Positions 22,862 through 36,305 of a stretch of DNA of 64,000 nucleotides are shown in pieces. The position numbers and the translations under genes were made by a program. The DNA comes from Rosellinia necatrix (lineage: Eukaryota; Ascomycota; Sordariomycetes; Xylariales; Xylariaceae), in assembly GCA_021209875.1 (NCBI GenBank), contig JAGYVD010000005.1:3138001-3202000 (forward strand). The letters are read 5' to 3'. Within the stretch, counting starts at the first letter, position 1; every line of letters starts with the position of its first letter. Below the pieces are notes generated by a model. The model did not search any database, was not told the DNA's origin, and saw only the letters and a program-made list of their open reading frames with translations.

Positions 22862-23609
22862 TGATCTAGAATTAAGCAGCCAGGGGCAAATCAAACGGGC
22901 GCGTCGCCGTGATTTGTAGGGGAAGGAACTTATTGGATTGATTAAGCTGGTTACATCATACATCCTCCTGGTTTGGGGTGTACAACTCAACTTATCCATA
23001 TCAGGTTAGTCTAATGTAATAAGTACACTACCTTAGGTACTGTATGCGAGCTTCGGTCTATGAAAATTTCCCTTTGCACTGCGGGAGCAACCCCACACCT
23101 ATATAGGGTATTGGGGGACCGGTACCCAGCGCATGCTTCATACGGTTTTTAAAGATGACAATACCCTTCTTGGTTCGAAGGCACCCCTTGGTACCTACGA
23201 CATGAATAGTAAGCAATGAGAATTAATATAGAGTTGTTAGTACCTAGGCTACGTATGTAGGCATCGATATAGTTACCTCTCGCTGTGACAGAATTACTAC
23301 ATACCTAGGTAGGTATACCATGAGATGCGAGTTACGACTCAGTACCTCGGTAGGTAGTGTGTTCGGTCTGAATGGCTGAACGGGCATAGCAGGTACACGA
23401 TGGGAAAACAACAGAGAGCGGGCGCATCAGTCACCGTCATCCAAATTGGTTGGGGAATCATCAAATGGGCCTTTTTTCATTCATGCAGTTTTTTCATTAG
23501 CTGCGACTCAAATGCCAATCCGTAAGACCACCACGCCCATTGCAGTAGCCGAAAATGGAACCGAGAACACCGATGCAAAGACTAGATACAAGGAAATACA
23601 AAGCTGCCT
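22862..23609. other. intergenic DNA with TAGGTACC motifs
   Basis: Promoter of the preceding gene and 3' side of the L3 gene. Between 23225 and 23365 there are about six TACCTAGG, TAGGTA or GGTACC motifs. No gene recognised. Confidence 0.5.
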
Positions 23610-25016
23610 TTAGGAGCTCTGTACCAGATCCTTCTTGAGCGTACCCAGGAACTGCTTCTTCTCCGCCGGGGTCTGGAAAGCACCATGACCAAACTCGGAC
23701 GAGGTGTCGATCCACTTCAGCTGTACCTTCTCCAGTGCTTTCCTTGAGGTGTGGACGAACATGGATTTGCGGAGGGTCATAACCCGCTTCTTGACACCGG
23801 GTATGGAGCCCTTAACCATGACGAAGTCGTTCTTGACGTCACCATAGCGGACGAAGCCACCAAGACTATTATTTCCTGTTAGCCCAACGGCTCAACTGAT
23901 TTATAGGTTGCGAGAACAGCGAGGGGAACTTACGGGGTGATGGTCTTCTTGGTGATATCTTGCTCCGTAGAGGCGTTGCCCTCGTCGTCGGCCTTGCCAA
24001 TGCGGTAGATCTTGTGGTTGACCGATGTACGGTGGTGGTAACCCATCTGACCGGCACGGGCGACAGTCCATTGGACGTGGGACGGATGCCATGCACCAAT
24101 ACAGGCAACCTTGCGGAGACCCTTGTGTGTCTTACGCGGCAACTTCTTGGTTCCCCAACGGGCGGTGACACCGTTGAAACCGTGACCCTTGGTAACGGCA
24201 ATGACGTCGATCATCTCGTCCTGCTCGAAGATAGAGTCGATGCTGACGGGCTTCTCGAAGAGGCCGTGGCCGAAGGAAACCTTGTCGGCGATCGAGCCAC
24301 CGTTGATCTGGATCTCCATGAGATGGGACTTCTTCTGCTTCAGGGGGGTCTTGCGGATCTGAGTGTGGGCGAGCACACGGACGACGGTGCAGTACTTCTT
24401 GATGCGCTCCAGCTCGCGGGTGACCGAGGCACCGCTGTTCTCGGAGTGCTTCTTGGCGTACTTGGTGAAGGCCTTCTTCTTGCTCTTGTACCAGTTCTTG
24501 TAGAAGCGGCGCTTGACCTCGTCGCTCAGATGCTCGGCCCAAACGGTGGTGAGGGATCGCAGACCACGGGGGGTCTCGATGTAGCCCACAAGACCAACAA
24601 CGATCATCTGTCATTAGATGTTAGCCATAGGCACAGAGCCAAGCGGGCTGCGTTGTTCGTACAGGTGGGGTATCAATAATGGAGACAGCCTCGACGACCT
24701 CCTTCTTGTGCGACTTCGCGCCGGGCCGGTCGAGGTCACGGACGATGGTTGTCATGCCGGCCTTGTAGCCCATGGCGGCGGTGAGGTGGACGGGCTTCTT
24801 GGGGTCATCCTTGGGGAACCTGTACGACGATTGGGGTTAGCCGCCGCCGGCCTTTCTCGACGGGGGTTTCTCGTCGGGGGTTTCTCGAGGGGCTATTGAG
24901 TTGGGCAAGATCGCCTGCACTTACGACTTCACCTTTCCTCGGTGACGGGCAGCACGCTTTCGTGGCAGGAAAGCCAACGAACCGTGGCGAGGCGCCTCGA
25001 ACTTACGGTGAGACAT
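23610..25016 (-). CDS. rpl3: 60S ribosomal protein L3
   Basis: Large-subunit ribosomal protein (uL3) next to the peptidyl transferase centre. Exons 25016-24925, 24819-24663, 24607-23934 and 23865-23610 join to 392 aa, close to the size of L3 in other eukaryotes. It starts [20 protein letters not shown] and carries [20 protein letters not shown], the W-finger area around [20 protein letters not shown] and the conserved [20 protein letters not shown] (His target of Hpm1 methylation in yeast lies in this region). Intron 1 contains two and a half copies of a GACGAGAAACCCCC unit. Intron-rich 5' end is usual for fungal ribosomal protein genes. Confidence 0.98.
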
Positions 25017-25760
25017 CTTCGATTGATTCCCTGTAGTTAGTAGAAGAAGTCAACCGGTTGGCGTGGGATGGAGGGTTGAAGGAGAGGGAAAATATTCTGG
25101 GTGGAAAAAGTTCGCTTGACATTTGGGAGTGATGTTGTGTGGATCAATCTCCCGGTATATAACCGAAAACCCACAAGGCCCTTATCAGCGATAACAAAGC
25201 CTCATATATGGATAAGAACACCTGCTCGCTCGTATTAGTACGTACCTACTTAAGTACCTACCTACCTTAGGTACTTAACCCACCTAAATCTTGAAGTGAG
25301 GGAGTAGTTAGTAGGTAGGTGCCTAGGGAGATGGGCAGCTACCCAGGTACCTATGCAATTCTCACTAGGTACGAGATAGGTACTCTACAGGAATAATATC
25401 TCATGAAATGTAGCTAGATATATAGGATTCTTGAGATAGCGTGCGCTTAATGAAACATTGATCATAGGTAAATATCATATCACGTTTCCCGTCACATTAT
25501 CCGGTATGAGCACGGCACTATAAGGGCAAAACATGTTGGCGATGCCAATGGTGTTTTATTTGTTGAGTGAAAGGTCATAAAGCTTGAAGAAGAAAAGCAC
25601 TTGATGGGAGGCGACTTAATACTCGACGCAGAGATTTCCTCTCCTCGTGAGAGGCATACCACATGCTCCGCTTTTATACAATTGACAAACACGAATTAAC
25701 AATAAAGAAAAGGGTATGCGCGCATGAAGTCCAGTCTACCCCTTCGTATATAGTTCCCCC
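25017..25760. other. intergenic DNA, L3 promoter side
   Basis: Contains a dense block of TACCTACC, AAGTACCTA and GGTAGGTG words at 25235-25385. No coding features. Confidence 0.5.
25235..25385. repeat. TAGGTACC/TACCTACC motif cluster
   Basis: At least ten overlapping words of the form TACCTACC, TTAGGTAC, GGTAGGTG or AGGTACC on both strands in 150 bases, about 220 bases upstream of the L3 start codon. The words are partly palindromic. Similar clusters recur through the window. Confidence 0.7.
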
Positions 25761-28744
25761 TTATCCACTCTCCGCCTTGGGGGCTGGACCCATCATACCG
25801 TTCATCCCGGCACTCGTGGGTGTCGTAGTCTTCATATCCCCTGACGCTGATGCAGGACCGGATGTTGGCCCTCCAGGTCCTACCTTCTTCTCTTCTTCGC
25901 CGCTGTCGTCATAGTCCTCGTCAACATCCATCTTGCGTGCAGCACGTTCAGGCTCATTCATTTGTGGGGGTGCCGGTGCAGGCGGGTGTTCTAGCCTTGG
26001 CCTATCTTCTTGAGCGTATTCCTTGGAGGCTGGGCTGGGTTGTGGGGGTTCGTGCATTATGCCGGCCATGGGCGATGGCCCTGACTGCATCGGGGGTAGA
26101 TGGTTGGGCGGCATTGTGTGAGCTGGCGGGTGATGGGCGGCCTCGGATGGGTGATATCCCTCATTACCGTGTCTCTGTTCGTCTGCACGCCGCATTTCCT
26201 CGGCGCGTCTCTGGTCTTCGGCCCGGCGCTCATCCATTCGGCGCTGTTCCTCGAAGCGATGGGTGTCGGGAGAGCGGCGGTAAGGGTCTCGAGGTGAGGT
26301 AGATTGCCGTCGGTGAGTTACATCGTGCATGCGTGATCTATTCTCGTCGCTGGCAGGTTTTTTTATAGCCGGCTCATCTTCCCATTCGCGCATCCTCTTG
26401 GAGGCGACCGAGGGAGGTCGGTCGTCACGATGCAAATCTGGTCCCATTGGTCCCTTTGGTGGCATGGGGCCGCCATTATCCATTCCAGGCTCTTGGTGGT
26501 GAGAGTAGGGAGGTTGGTGCTGGGGGTAAGCTGACTTGGGAGATGGCATACGGTTATCATGCATAGGTGGTCGTTGCTGTTCGGGCCGCGGAGAACCCGC
26601 CCGGTAAGGCATCAGAGTGTGTGGGGGAGCACCGTTTGGCGGGCCGTTCGCAGGGCCCATACTGGACGGCGTAGGCGTATAGCTAGGGTTAGATACTCGA
26701 GCAATGCCTCCCTGAGCCGGTGGAGGAGGTTGTTGAGGGGGGCCAGGTAGCGGTGGTGGACCGTATTGTGATGGAGGCCCCGGGGACGGCCCTCTTCGGA
26801 TCGGTGCTGGACCCGGCCGGTTAGGCTCTCCATACGGCCTCATCTCAGGGCGGGGACTTGGCTGCCGGGGTAGAGGCGCCGGCCCTCGAAATGGCTCCCG
26901 CTGCTCGTAAGGGTTTGGGGGCTGTGGCGGGTTGATATCGCTAGGCCGTTGACCCCAGCCGTTTGCAGCAGCAGGACCGGGTGGCGGTCTGTGTGAAGCG
27001 CTAGGTCCGGATTGCTGTATCGGACCAGAGCCTGGCCAAGAAGGGGCCTGTGGGCCTTGCGCTCCATACGATTGGGGATGAACATCTGTTGGCACGGCTT
27101 GAGGAATGTTGCTCCCTGGTGTTTGGCCTTGGCGCAGCAGCTGTAACCTTGCCTTGATATGAGGATTGGCGGGGTCTAATTCGGCTGCTCTTTGGTATGC
27201 ATCAAGAGCATCGGTGATTTGGTTGTTGCAAGATTCATACTGGATGATGTTAGTGTATGGCCCATCACGCCAGGAGAGAACCAAGCAAACTTACCAAAGT
27301 ACCCAGGTCGTACCAAACCTCCGAGATATAGGGGTTCAAGCGTATGGCTCGGGAATACGCATCCAGTGCATCGCGGTATTGGTTAATCTGATAATATAAG
27401 ACGCCGATTGAGCACCAGAATGTAGGATTACGACCATCGCGGTACACAGCTTGTTGGTACGCTTCGTAGGCCTTAGGGTATTTCTGTTGTGACATGTAGC
27501 ATCGGCCAAGGAGATACCAACTTTGGGCATCGCCATTGTCTACAAGACGTTAGTAAGAAATATATGGTGCCCTGTTGAATAGAACTACTCACCGGCAGCA
27601 ACGGATTTCTCAAGATACTCGATTGCGCGCTCCTGGGTCTGGAAGCTGTTACTCTGTTGGTGATGAAGCCACCCAAGCTGTTGCAAAACCTTGGCATGAT
27701 TTGGATCACGTTCAAGGACTCGCCCATAGGCGGCTTTGGCGCTGTCATACTGAGAAATACTTAGCACCACATTGGTCGCGATCGGGCCAAGGCTATACGT
27801 ACGTCCTTTTGCTGCTCGTGCACATGACCAATCTGGAACCATATATCCTCCTCTGTCAATGGAGGCGGTGGCGAGTTCACGATATATTTGAAACACTAAT
27901 CGTTGTGAGTTGACCTTGCCAATATCCATGCGTAGTAATACGTACCTCTAAGCTTTGAGAGTACTTTGACTGTTGCTTATAAATTATCCCGAGTCGGAAG
28001 TATATTTCGTTCGCCTTTTCGAAGTCGGGTTGCATTTGCATCACTTGAGAGAAAGCCTCCTCGGCATGATCGAGTGAGCCATATCTGTCGTACAATATTC
28101 CTATCCCATACCAAAGTTTAGGTTCCTAGGCGGTGTTAAATCATATAGGAGCAAGAGCCGAAACAGACGGGAGAATGTGTGTACCTTAGGGTTTGCTAGG
28201 TTGATTAGCGCATTCTGATACGCGGCGTAGGCCTGTTGTAAATCGTCCATCATCAAGTAGCAGTGTCCTATCACACGGTGTCAGTCAAGCAAAGCGAGGC
28301 AAAGGGCACAAGCAAACACCACGGAGGGAACCTACCAAGACTACCCCAGACTTCGCCATTTTGTCCATCTATTTTCAGGATCGCTTGCAAGAATTCGACT
28401 GCCTTGTGGAACTCTTCTCGGGTTCTGAGGATTAGACTAATAGCGTTCATCGCCGGGACCGAGTTCGGGTTCGCAGTCAGAGCCCGCTCGTATGCCTGCA
28501 TGGCCTCCTCCAGATTGCCGAGCAACTCCGACAAGCTGCCTGTCGCGGGGGTGTTAGCGAGCGACGCGACTCCTTTCCGCCCGTCGTAATTGGACTTACC
28601 AATCTGCATCCATAGAGATTCATTGAGGGCGACCATGTGACGCGACGGCGGCCACTGGGTTCCCTGAGCCGGGCCCGGAGGAGCGGCCGGGCCGTGGTGC
28701 TGCAGTTGCATCGCCATCTGTGGCGACGGGTGGTGATTGGCCAT
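25761..28744 (-). CDS. ssn6: transcriptional corepressor Ssn6/Cyc8 (TPR protein)
   Basis: Partner of the Tup1 corepressor; general repressor recruited by sequence-specific factors, nuclear. Eight exons: 28744-28600, 28539-28336, 28267-28185, 28125-27946, 27895-27803, 27749-27593, 27539-27295 and 27239-25761, joining to 861 aa. About ten TPR repeats fill residues 30-410, for example GNLEEAMQAYERALTANPNS, DHAEEAFSQVMQMQPDFEKA, SAKAAYGRVLERDPNHAKVL, KAYEAYQQAVYRDGRNPTFW, and DALDAYSRAIRLNPYI. The short N-terminal tail (MANHHPSPQMAMQLQHHG) and the long Pro/Gln-rich, low-complexity C-terminal half (PPGP, PPPLPGPPQQPPPP, a charged RRMDERRAEDQRR stretch, acidic EDYDDSGEEEKK near the end) match fungal Ssn6. 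It sits alone beside a 7.5-kb upstream region. Confidence 0.95.
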
Positions 28745-29689
28745 GCCAGGTGTCGAACCTAGAACCGCGACGTCGAGACAATGCCGAAGCCAGCCAGCCA
28801 GACCGGTCGATGACCAGATCGTAAGGGAATCAGGCCACCGAGCGGTATGTTCTCGAGATGTTTGCTGCTCGACGTTGGAGCGGCTCGACTTCCCGGGCGA
28901 GAAGGACCAAGTTCCGCGGCGCTAAGCTCTTCAGCCGCGTCGTGTACAGAGGGATCACGTTCAGACCAGCGCGGTCGGACAATGATGGTAGGAAATGCGG
29001 GTTCAACGGAGAGGGAGGAGATGGAAAGACGGATGGATGGATAGAGATTAGAGAGCTCGCTGGCCCTCGCAGGGTGGTGGTTCGGGTGCAAAGTCGGACG
29101 GAAGGCTCTTGCTCCTGCCACTGGCGAGAGGCAGGAAGGCAGGTAGGCAAGGCAGGCAGGTACCTAAACGTCCCCACAAGGCGCATGTACTTAACCTTGC
29201 GGACGACTACGACGACTATAGTGCGGAAGGGGAGAGTGCGGTCGGGCGATGGCTGTTGCACGATGATGGTCCTCAAAAACGATGATAGAACAAGAATGAT
29301 GCCCAATTCAGGTACTCTCTGTGATGGGCAAGGGGGAGGGGGCGACAGGCGGTGGAGGACGACGAGAGAGACAACAAGAGATGGTCGGCTCGCCCCCAGA
29401 GCTGTCGAGAGGGCATTGCTTCACTCCATGGCAATCTACCCTAACCCACGAGTTGTGCTTTCGACAAGAGAGACAACCGGCCCAGGGGCGCAAGTGGATT
29501 TGTGGGGCGAAGGGGGAGGGAGGGGGGGGGGTCTAGTGTTCCCGGAACATGACGCTGTGAGAGTGTTGGTAGATTGGATGTACCTGTTGGGTACTTGCAT
29601 TGACAGGGGTATATGTGCGTGGGTATGACGAGCTAAGCATGCCAAGAATGCCCAGCAAGCCAAGGGCAGCTTACACTACCTTTTGCACT

Positions 29690-29800
29690 ACCTAGCGTAG
29701 TGGGTACCTAGTATACCATCTACCTGCCCACCTACCTACCTACACTAGCAGTACATGCAAATCCCTGGGTCAGGTACGTACTAGTATACCTCCCATCTGC
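29690..29800. repeat. TAGGTACC/TACCTACC motif cluster
   Basis: Words CACTACCTAG, GGTACCTAG, CTACCTGCC, CACCTACCTACCTACA and CAGGTACGTA occur in about 110 bases with no coding frame. Confidence 0.7.
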
Positions 29801-32558
29801 CTCCCATGTAAGCCCTCAGGATTAAATGGATCTCGGCTTAGTGTGGGGCCAGCGCTCGCATTTCATCATTCCTTTTGTGCCTTTTGAAACCCATACTTGG
29901 CTAAATAAATCCAATCTATTAAGGTTAGTCCGGTAGGAAGTAGATGGTCTAGGACCCAAGCGGTAGTACAGCCTAGACGGGCGCAACGGTGTACTGCGAA
30001 TAAGTGTGCATCCAGTCAGTGGGTGAACCCCTGCTCTTAATTTATTTTACCCTTATTCTCTTTTTTTTTCCCTTTTTTTTTTTGTGGTCTGGTTTGCATT
30101 TGCGCATGCATGTTGTCGATTTTCTTTTATATACACAAAATGTACGCATCTAAATATCCTCGTCTATTTTGCATGCCATCTTTTCCATTACGACCACAGT
30201 GCTGTAGTGTAAATGTTGTAGATCCGAGCATCCTATTTATACCCTCCGCTCCCTCGCTCCCTCCCTTACCCCCCTCCTTCCCATGCATATTCTTCTCCCA
30301 ACATCAAGCCGCGACAAAAAGTTCGGATACACCTCATTTCACGGGTACGCCTAACTAAGTGGTTCTCAGTCTCGTTCCGTCTCGTCGTCTCATCAGCGGC
30401 GAGCCTCGTGATGGCCTCAGTTGGCCGACCGAGCGAATTGGTTGGTTGGTCGGCCCTCACCGCTTCGATGGGTGTCGTGGGTTTGTGTCTTGTTGTACGA
30501 GATTCACAGACAGTAGTGTAGGGTGCCACAGACGGTACTGGTGACGACAGCCCTAAATCCATCAGTAATCTACTCGATATTTCGCTATCATGTCGCAGTG
30601 ACGCATTCCCTCTCCCCTTCGGCTAAAGCTTACCGCTTCCTTCTTGCCCTTGTCCAGAGTTTCATGATGCGCGCCCGAAGCCCTGACACCAAAACTGCCA
30701 AAATAAAATTCCTGGGCGCCGCGTGATGGGTAGGTAGTGGCGCGAGTCATCCCCGTAGCGCCTCGCCGTGGGTGATGATACCGCTGTGCGGCTGGGTCCC
30801 ACGTTTGGATACCTTACTTAACCTTGATCGACTTAGGCTCGCAAGGGTTCCGCCCGTCGTTCCTGATGCGACGACCTGAAAGGTACTTCACGCCACCTGC
30901 CAGTGCGGGTCAGTGAAGTCGCTGCGACCATTCCCAAATTTGGTCTTCTCCGCCGGGTCGCGGCTCGGACGGATTCGCTTTTACCTTGCCGCTAGACCTG
31001 GGCTAGAGCCCCATCTGCCCCAGCAACAATGTTTGGTGGGCTTTGCGGCTTGCAGGCATGGCTGGGGAGGGGTGTGGGGGGGCGTGTCGGCGGTCATATT
31101 GCAGTCTTGGCGGGTAGCCGGTGCCACGCACACCCTTTCCTCATTCCTCTCAACCCCAAAGAGCCAAAGAGGGACCATCTGAAATTGAGGCACGCTTATC
31201 TAGCCCAGAGTATTCACCCTCGTCGAATATTTGTTATAGCCCCTGCCAACACAACAATAACTACCCAATACGGCTAAGCGTCCGCGTGGAACTGCCACCT
31301 TTTGTCTCCGATGACCGCATAAAATAATAATAATAATAATATCATAATCATAATAAGAAAAACCGCTCCCCATCCACAATGCTTCAATCCCTCTTATTTT
31401 CCCCGACTCATCGCGCTCTCTGCAAAAGGCGCGTTGTAGTATATCGAGCCACGGGCGAGCAAAACCAGCCTCATATACGACCAAAAATTTAGAAGAGCAT
31501 TGTCGCGTTCGCTCTGCGCCGTGGACCTGCTGTGTGCTGTGCGCTGTGCACGAGATCTCCATGCACTTGCACTTGCGCTTGCACTTGGGGTGAACCAGCG
31601 TTCCGTCATGGTTAAGTACAAGTAGGTACGTACTCCCAGCGCAGTGTAGGCAGGTAACTATTCCGTGACAGGTTCGCAGTAAATATTTAACGGATGGTGG
31701 GCCTGGCTCGTATCAGATGAGTCCCCCCAATGTCCACGTCGGAATTTTCTAGTAGGTTGTGGGTTCTCCCGTAGATCACTTATAATAAATTGCGCTGCGC
31801 AGCGGGCAGCTGAAGCACCGAGACGAACAGGGGGTCGGATCAGCTCATCTTCGGTCGCATGATATAGGGTACGTAGAGCACGGTACTGTACCCTCTTGTC
31901 ATTTCGAAAAACCAGCCCTATCTTAGGAGGGTGAATCTGAGGTAATACAAGCATACGCTAAGTTCCCAAGAGCCCGCTGGCTTGGGAGGCTTGGAAAGGG
32001 ATGGGCTAGCTTTTCCCTAAGATGGCCAATCTCGTCATCTCCCGAAGATCGAGGAGAAGTGCAGAAGCGCCGAGCTTGTGGTACCTGCACCAACAATTAC
32101 GGGCAGGCATGGGAGACAGGAGGGGGAGGTGTATTGTGGTATTTAGGGAATTAAAATTAAAATATAAAACAAGAACGGGAGTAAAAATTAAAACTCCAGC
32201 CCGACCGACACTGGCCGAAGCTACTTGCAGTTAGGTGGTAGAGGAGGCATCGTCACCATTCCCGTTCGGGTAGCGTATCGCAACGGGACGATCGCGGTTC
32301 TTGGGGGGGGAGTCCACGTGTCATGCGTTTTTCTCCCTCACCAAGACACACTCCTGTTATACCCTTCCTATTGCATTAGCACCTACCGCGTAGGTGAATA
32401 CCCGGGTATGGTTGCGGAGCAGGAGCACGCTTGTCGATTCACGACTCAGCGTTTCTACCGTCGTCGCGGACGATTCGCTATTGCATTTCGGCGCCCATCC
32501 GAAAATGCGCCCGGCTAAGCACAACCGAACTGACGGGGATACCACGGCTGCTGATGAT

Positions 32559-32605
32559 GCAGCAGCAGCAGCGGCGGCGGCGGCGACGGCGGCGACGGCG
32601 GCGGT
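32559..32605. repeat. trinucleotide repeat CAG/GCG/GAC
   Basis: Four CAG units pass into GCGGCG and GCGACG units. The surrounding open frames in both strands give only Ala or Arg runs and no domain. Confidence 0.85.
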
Positions 32606-34130
32606 GCCCTCGATAGCGAATCTGACGGAGATCCGATCATAGATCCAGCTCGCATACAGAGCGTGGTGTACTTGTACATATTCATTACGGCTATACACTA
32701 GGCTGCTGCCATCTGGATACTAATCTAGTGCACACACTATGTTACCTGTCCGTGCATATGAAATGGACCTTGGGAAATCGGTGACAGGCTACCATCGGTA
32801 ACTACATACCGTAACTAGTGTCTACCGTACTATGTAGCACGTTCATCCTACAGTTAACTATACTCCTGCCTGGCATTATAATGTGCTTGTGAGCTGCGGC
32901 TTGCAGTTTTGGGTTATGTGGCTGCCGCCGTGTTCTTGGCAATCTATATTGATTGACGGCTTTTACAGTACAAGTTATAAGATTTAGGAGTGCGTCGATC
33001 CCCGAGGGGGGAAGGTAATGACGGGTGTGAAACGGGCTTGTTCGTCAAGTAGTAAGGAAAAGTACATACGCACAGAGATACATACGCACTTGCCGCCCTC
33101 GTCATGTCGCCCGTTTAGACCGTCTATATGATGCAATACGTCGTGGTTAGCCCAGACGACGACGGCGGCGGCAAGGAGGGGGGGGGTGTGAGTTCGTTGG
33201 GCGGAACGGCGCAGAACCAAGCTGATCGGCCTGGGGAGACAAACATCGAAAGCCAGCCGCTCAGTCAAAGATGCAAAGCCAAGGTTATATTATGTGTGTA
33301 TAGTCGGTTTACTCGAACAAGTGGTTGGGGCTACCTGCCTACCTCGGGCAGATGTGCAAGCTGGAAACAAAAAGGGGTGTGGATAGCAGAGCCTAGCCAG
33401 GGAGCCTGTACGTACTATGTAGTGTACTTCTCGCCCTCCGTGTCCCGCCCTCGCCTCCGTTTTCCCCGTATCGCGCTTACTCGTCCTGGAGCAGCTGGGG
33501 GGGGAAGGCGTTGCGCAGAGTTGGGAGACTTCAACCAGCCCATCGTTTGGGCCGCATGAAGTTGTGCTCTGGTTTAGTGTGGTATGCTACAGAAAACAAA
33601 AGCACCGACAGGAATATGCGCTGCATCTCACGCATACATACTGCAGTCGGTATGCAGACCGTTGTTGCGCCGCTATCATTCGCCAGGCCCGACACCATAC
33701 AAGTAGTTGGTACGGTTTAACGTGACACACCCCCGGCCCCTCGTCCCTCACCCACACGGGGAGGTGCCCATTAATATTCTCCTAGATCCCACACCCTCCT
33801 TGCAAGTTGCCTGCCACCCGGACGCCTTCAAGATGCGCGCATGTGTCGCGTGTGTGAGTGGAGCCGCCCGACGTCTGCCTTCTGCATGCTGATGTGGATG
33901 TGGATGTGGGCGTCCGCCGACCGGGGCTCGTTTGGTCCAAGACATGACAGATTGTGTGCTCGTCATTCGACCATGTACAGCCGGTCGGTAGTACGTCCGT
34001 CGAGAGCGGTTGTGTCACGCACCCTGTATCCTCGATGCTGGCTGGCGGAGGTGGCTCAAACTTGAAGCCACGGCATGGGAGGCATCCAAGAGGTGGTGGA
34101 TGTATGGACAGTTATATGTATCTGTGGACG

Positions 34131-34150
34131 GTGCGGTGCGGTGCGGTGCG
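34131..34150. repeat. (GTGCG)4 pentanucleotide repeat
   Basis: Four perfect GTGCG units in the gene-poor region. Confidence 0.9.
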
Positions 34151-34299
34151 ATACGGTATGCTGTGCGTTGTCGGTTGTTTTGATGCCTCGTCCGGATCGA
34201 AGGAGATTATCATGTGCTCCCCGGCAGTAACGTGAAGTCTGTCCGGTAGTGCGTGCTATACACGTAATAAAGGCGAGGTATAACTACATACAACCCTGA

Positions 34300-34500
34300 A
34301 TGGAAGTAGGCAGGCAGGCAGGTAGGTAGGTATGAGTAAGTATGTATGTAGGTCCATCGGCAGGTACATGAGGGAGGCAGGTATCATGCGTATGTATGTC
34401 TGCAGCCGCCACCGCAACTGCATCCCGACTAGGTACCTACCTACCTACCTGTATGTGTGTATGTACGTAGTACCTAGTAGGTAAGTAGGTATTCAGCTAC
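34300..34500. repeat. GGTA/TACC tetranucleotide cluster
   Basis: GGCAGGCAGGCAGGTAGGTAGGTA on the left and GGTACCTACCTACCTACCTG on the right of a TATGTATG core make a loose inverted-repeat arrangement of about 200 bases. Confidence 0.75.
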
Positions 34501-35169
34501 CCAATACCTGATACCACAATCCATGATACCCGGTATGTATTTCGCTCATCGTCCATCCGCCTAACAAGCACAAGTAGCAGTACCGTAGTACTGACCTACC
34601 CTACTAAGCATCATGCTCGATGCGTGCACTACATACGACCCCCCCCTCCCTCCCCCCCCTTCTTCCTCCCCCCGAACGGCTATTGCACAGCAGCGTTCCT
34701 TTCCGGGGCCAGCCGCGGGATGCAAGCCACAGAACCTATATTAAGCCTGTGACAACACTCGCCCGTCTGCATCCCTCCACTAAGTTTGGCTTGCAATCCC
34801 CCTCGACGCCCTTCGTCACGCAGCCCTCTCCGCTGCCCGTTTAGGGATGAGACGACACGCATGTCTTGCAAACGCAAAAAGTGGCCAGTTGAGAGAACCC
34901 CCCTACCGACGGTCTCGGTTCTTGTCCGGGGCATGCGTCATTCATCGTGCTCCTGGGAGCGTAAGGACGCAGTCCGAGGATTGGGTACACCGAAGGATAC
35001 GAGGGGACGACAGGACGCCGAGGCAGCAAACAGCGTAGGATGCGATGTTACGCCACAGGGATCATTCATGTAGGTCGATCGAATCGCGTCGGGGGTAACG
35101 AAACAGTGTTTGACGTTCTTTAAAACATCCTGTCCCCGAACTTCTTTGGCGCGAGATAGCCGGTTCTTG

Positions 35170-35238
35170 CACACACGCGCGCACACACACACGCACACAC
35201 ACCTCGCTTGCCCCACAGCGTTCGTTGCTTGCTATACA

Positions 35239-35270
<32 letters not shown>
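35170..35270. repeat. (AC)n and (CATA)n microsatellites
   Basis: An AC/GC dinucleotide run at 35170-35202 followed 30 bases later by about eight CATA units at 35235-35270. Confidence 0.9.
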
Positions 35271-36305
35271 CACCAAATATGCGATCGCTCCTCTTGCACC
35301 GCACCGTCACATAACCAAACACTGCCGTGTTAAGTTGCAGAACTGTCTGTCGTTCGCGCGATGGCGCCGCAGCCGCACTGCCCTAACCTAGTTTACCTCT
35401 TCAGCCTCCTCAGATGTCACCGATCGATAACCAGGTGGGTAGGCGGGCAACCAGCTTATAATATGTATATATACATCTATATATACATATACAAAGAATG
35501 CCGTGATTTCGCATCGTCGCGGCTTGCGCGGTGCCGGTGCACTCTGCGCCCAACCGATCTCACTCTCCCACATATGTGGTGCAAGCCCCGGTTACAATGT
35601 GACACGGCATCTGTCCTTGTCTAGGGTTCCCTTCTCAATCTCGCACGCCAGCTCGGTAAATAAAAGCAGCCCCGCCCCCGAAAACACATATCGTCTTCAT
35701 GATGCTCTCCATCGCACGCGGCTTGAAACCGCTCAGAATTGGAGGTGCGCTCTATTTCGGATGAATTCAAGCATCACGGTGGTTTCTAGGTTTCTAGCAT
35801 CTACAACTTTTCTGTAGAGACTAAACGAACAACGTTGAACGCTATAGAGACATAACATGAGATCTTTCCTGTTTATATATATATATATGAAAATCAGATG
35901 GTACATATTATATAAATATATATAGCGTTATTTGCGCAATATGGAAATAGGGTTGACTTGATGAGTGCGGGCCTTCCGTGTCATCAACCAGTTGCTATTT
36001 ACTAAATGGGTATTGAGTGCCGAGTAGTGTTTAAAGTTAAGAAGCCCAACGTATCTATACGTCAAAATTAGGCTACGGAGACCAATTGAAGTGAGGTCGT
36101 TCACTAGACACCAGTTTGTCATGACCGTAGCAGTATACTTTATGTACCGGCATAGAAAAAAAAAATACCCCAGATGTCAATTTAAAGTCCAACTCCAGAC
36201 AGCCAGACCCCGCCCTTATTAACAATACAGTGTTGATCCAGACTCCATGCTCTCGGGGTATGAGTTGAACAGCGCAATTCCTTCGGATTATCGATAGCGA
36301 ATGCC

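Larger units (their letters stand above)
28745..36305. other. 7.5-kb gene-poor region upstream of ssn6
   Basis: No gene of known family could be found on either strand. Open frames here are short and lack domains. The 5' leader of ssn6 probably occupies the first kilobase (G/A-rich 28980-29530). The region is full of tetranucleotide TACC/GGTA words (29690-29800, 34300-34500), a (GCG/GAC)n run at 32559-32605, (AAT)n near 31325-31345, GTGCG repeats at 34131-34150, (AC)n and (CATA)n at 35170-35270 and TA-rich stretches near 35458-35491 and 35874-35925. It could hold noncoding transcripts or enhancers; nothing in the sequence proves it. Confidence 0.5.

Noticed and set aside
23960..24679. 239-codon plus-strand open frame
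   Set aside because: Antisense shadow of the ribosomal protein L3 gene with no domain.
32357..32698. 113-codon minus-strand open frame with Ala run
   Set aside because: Open only because of the GCG/CAG repeat; no domain on either side.
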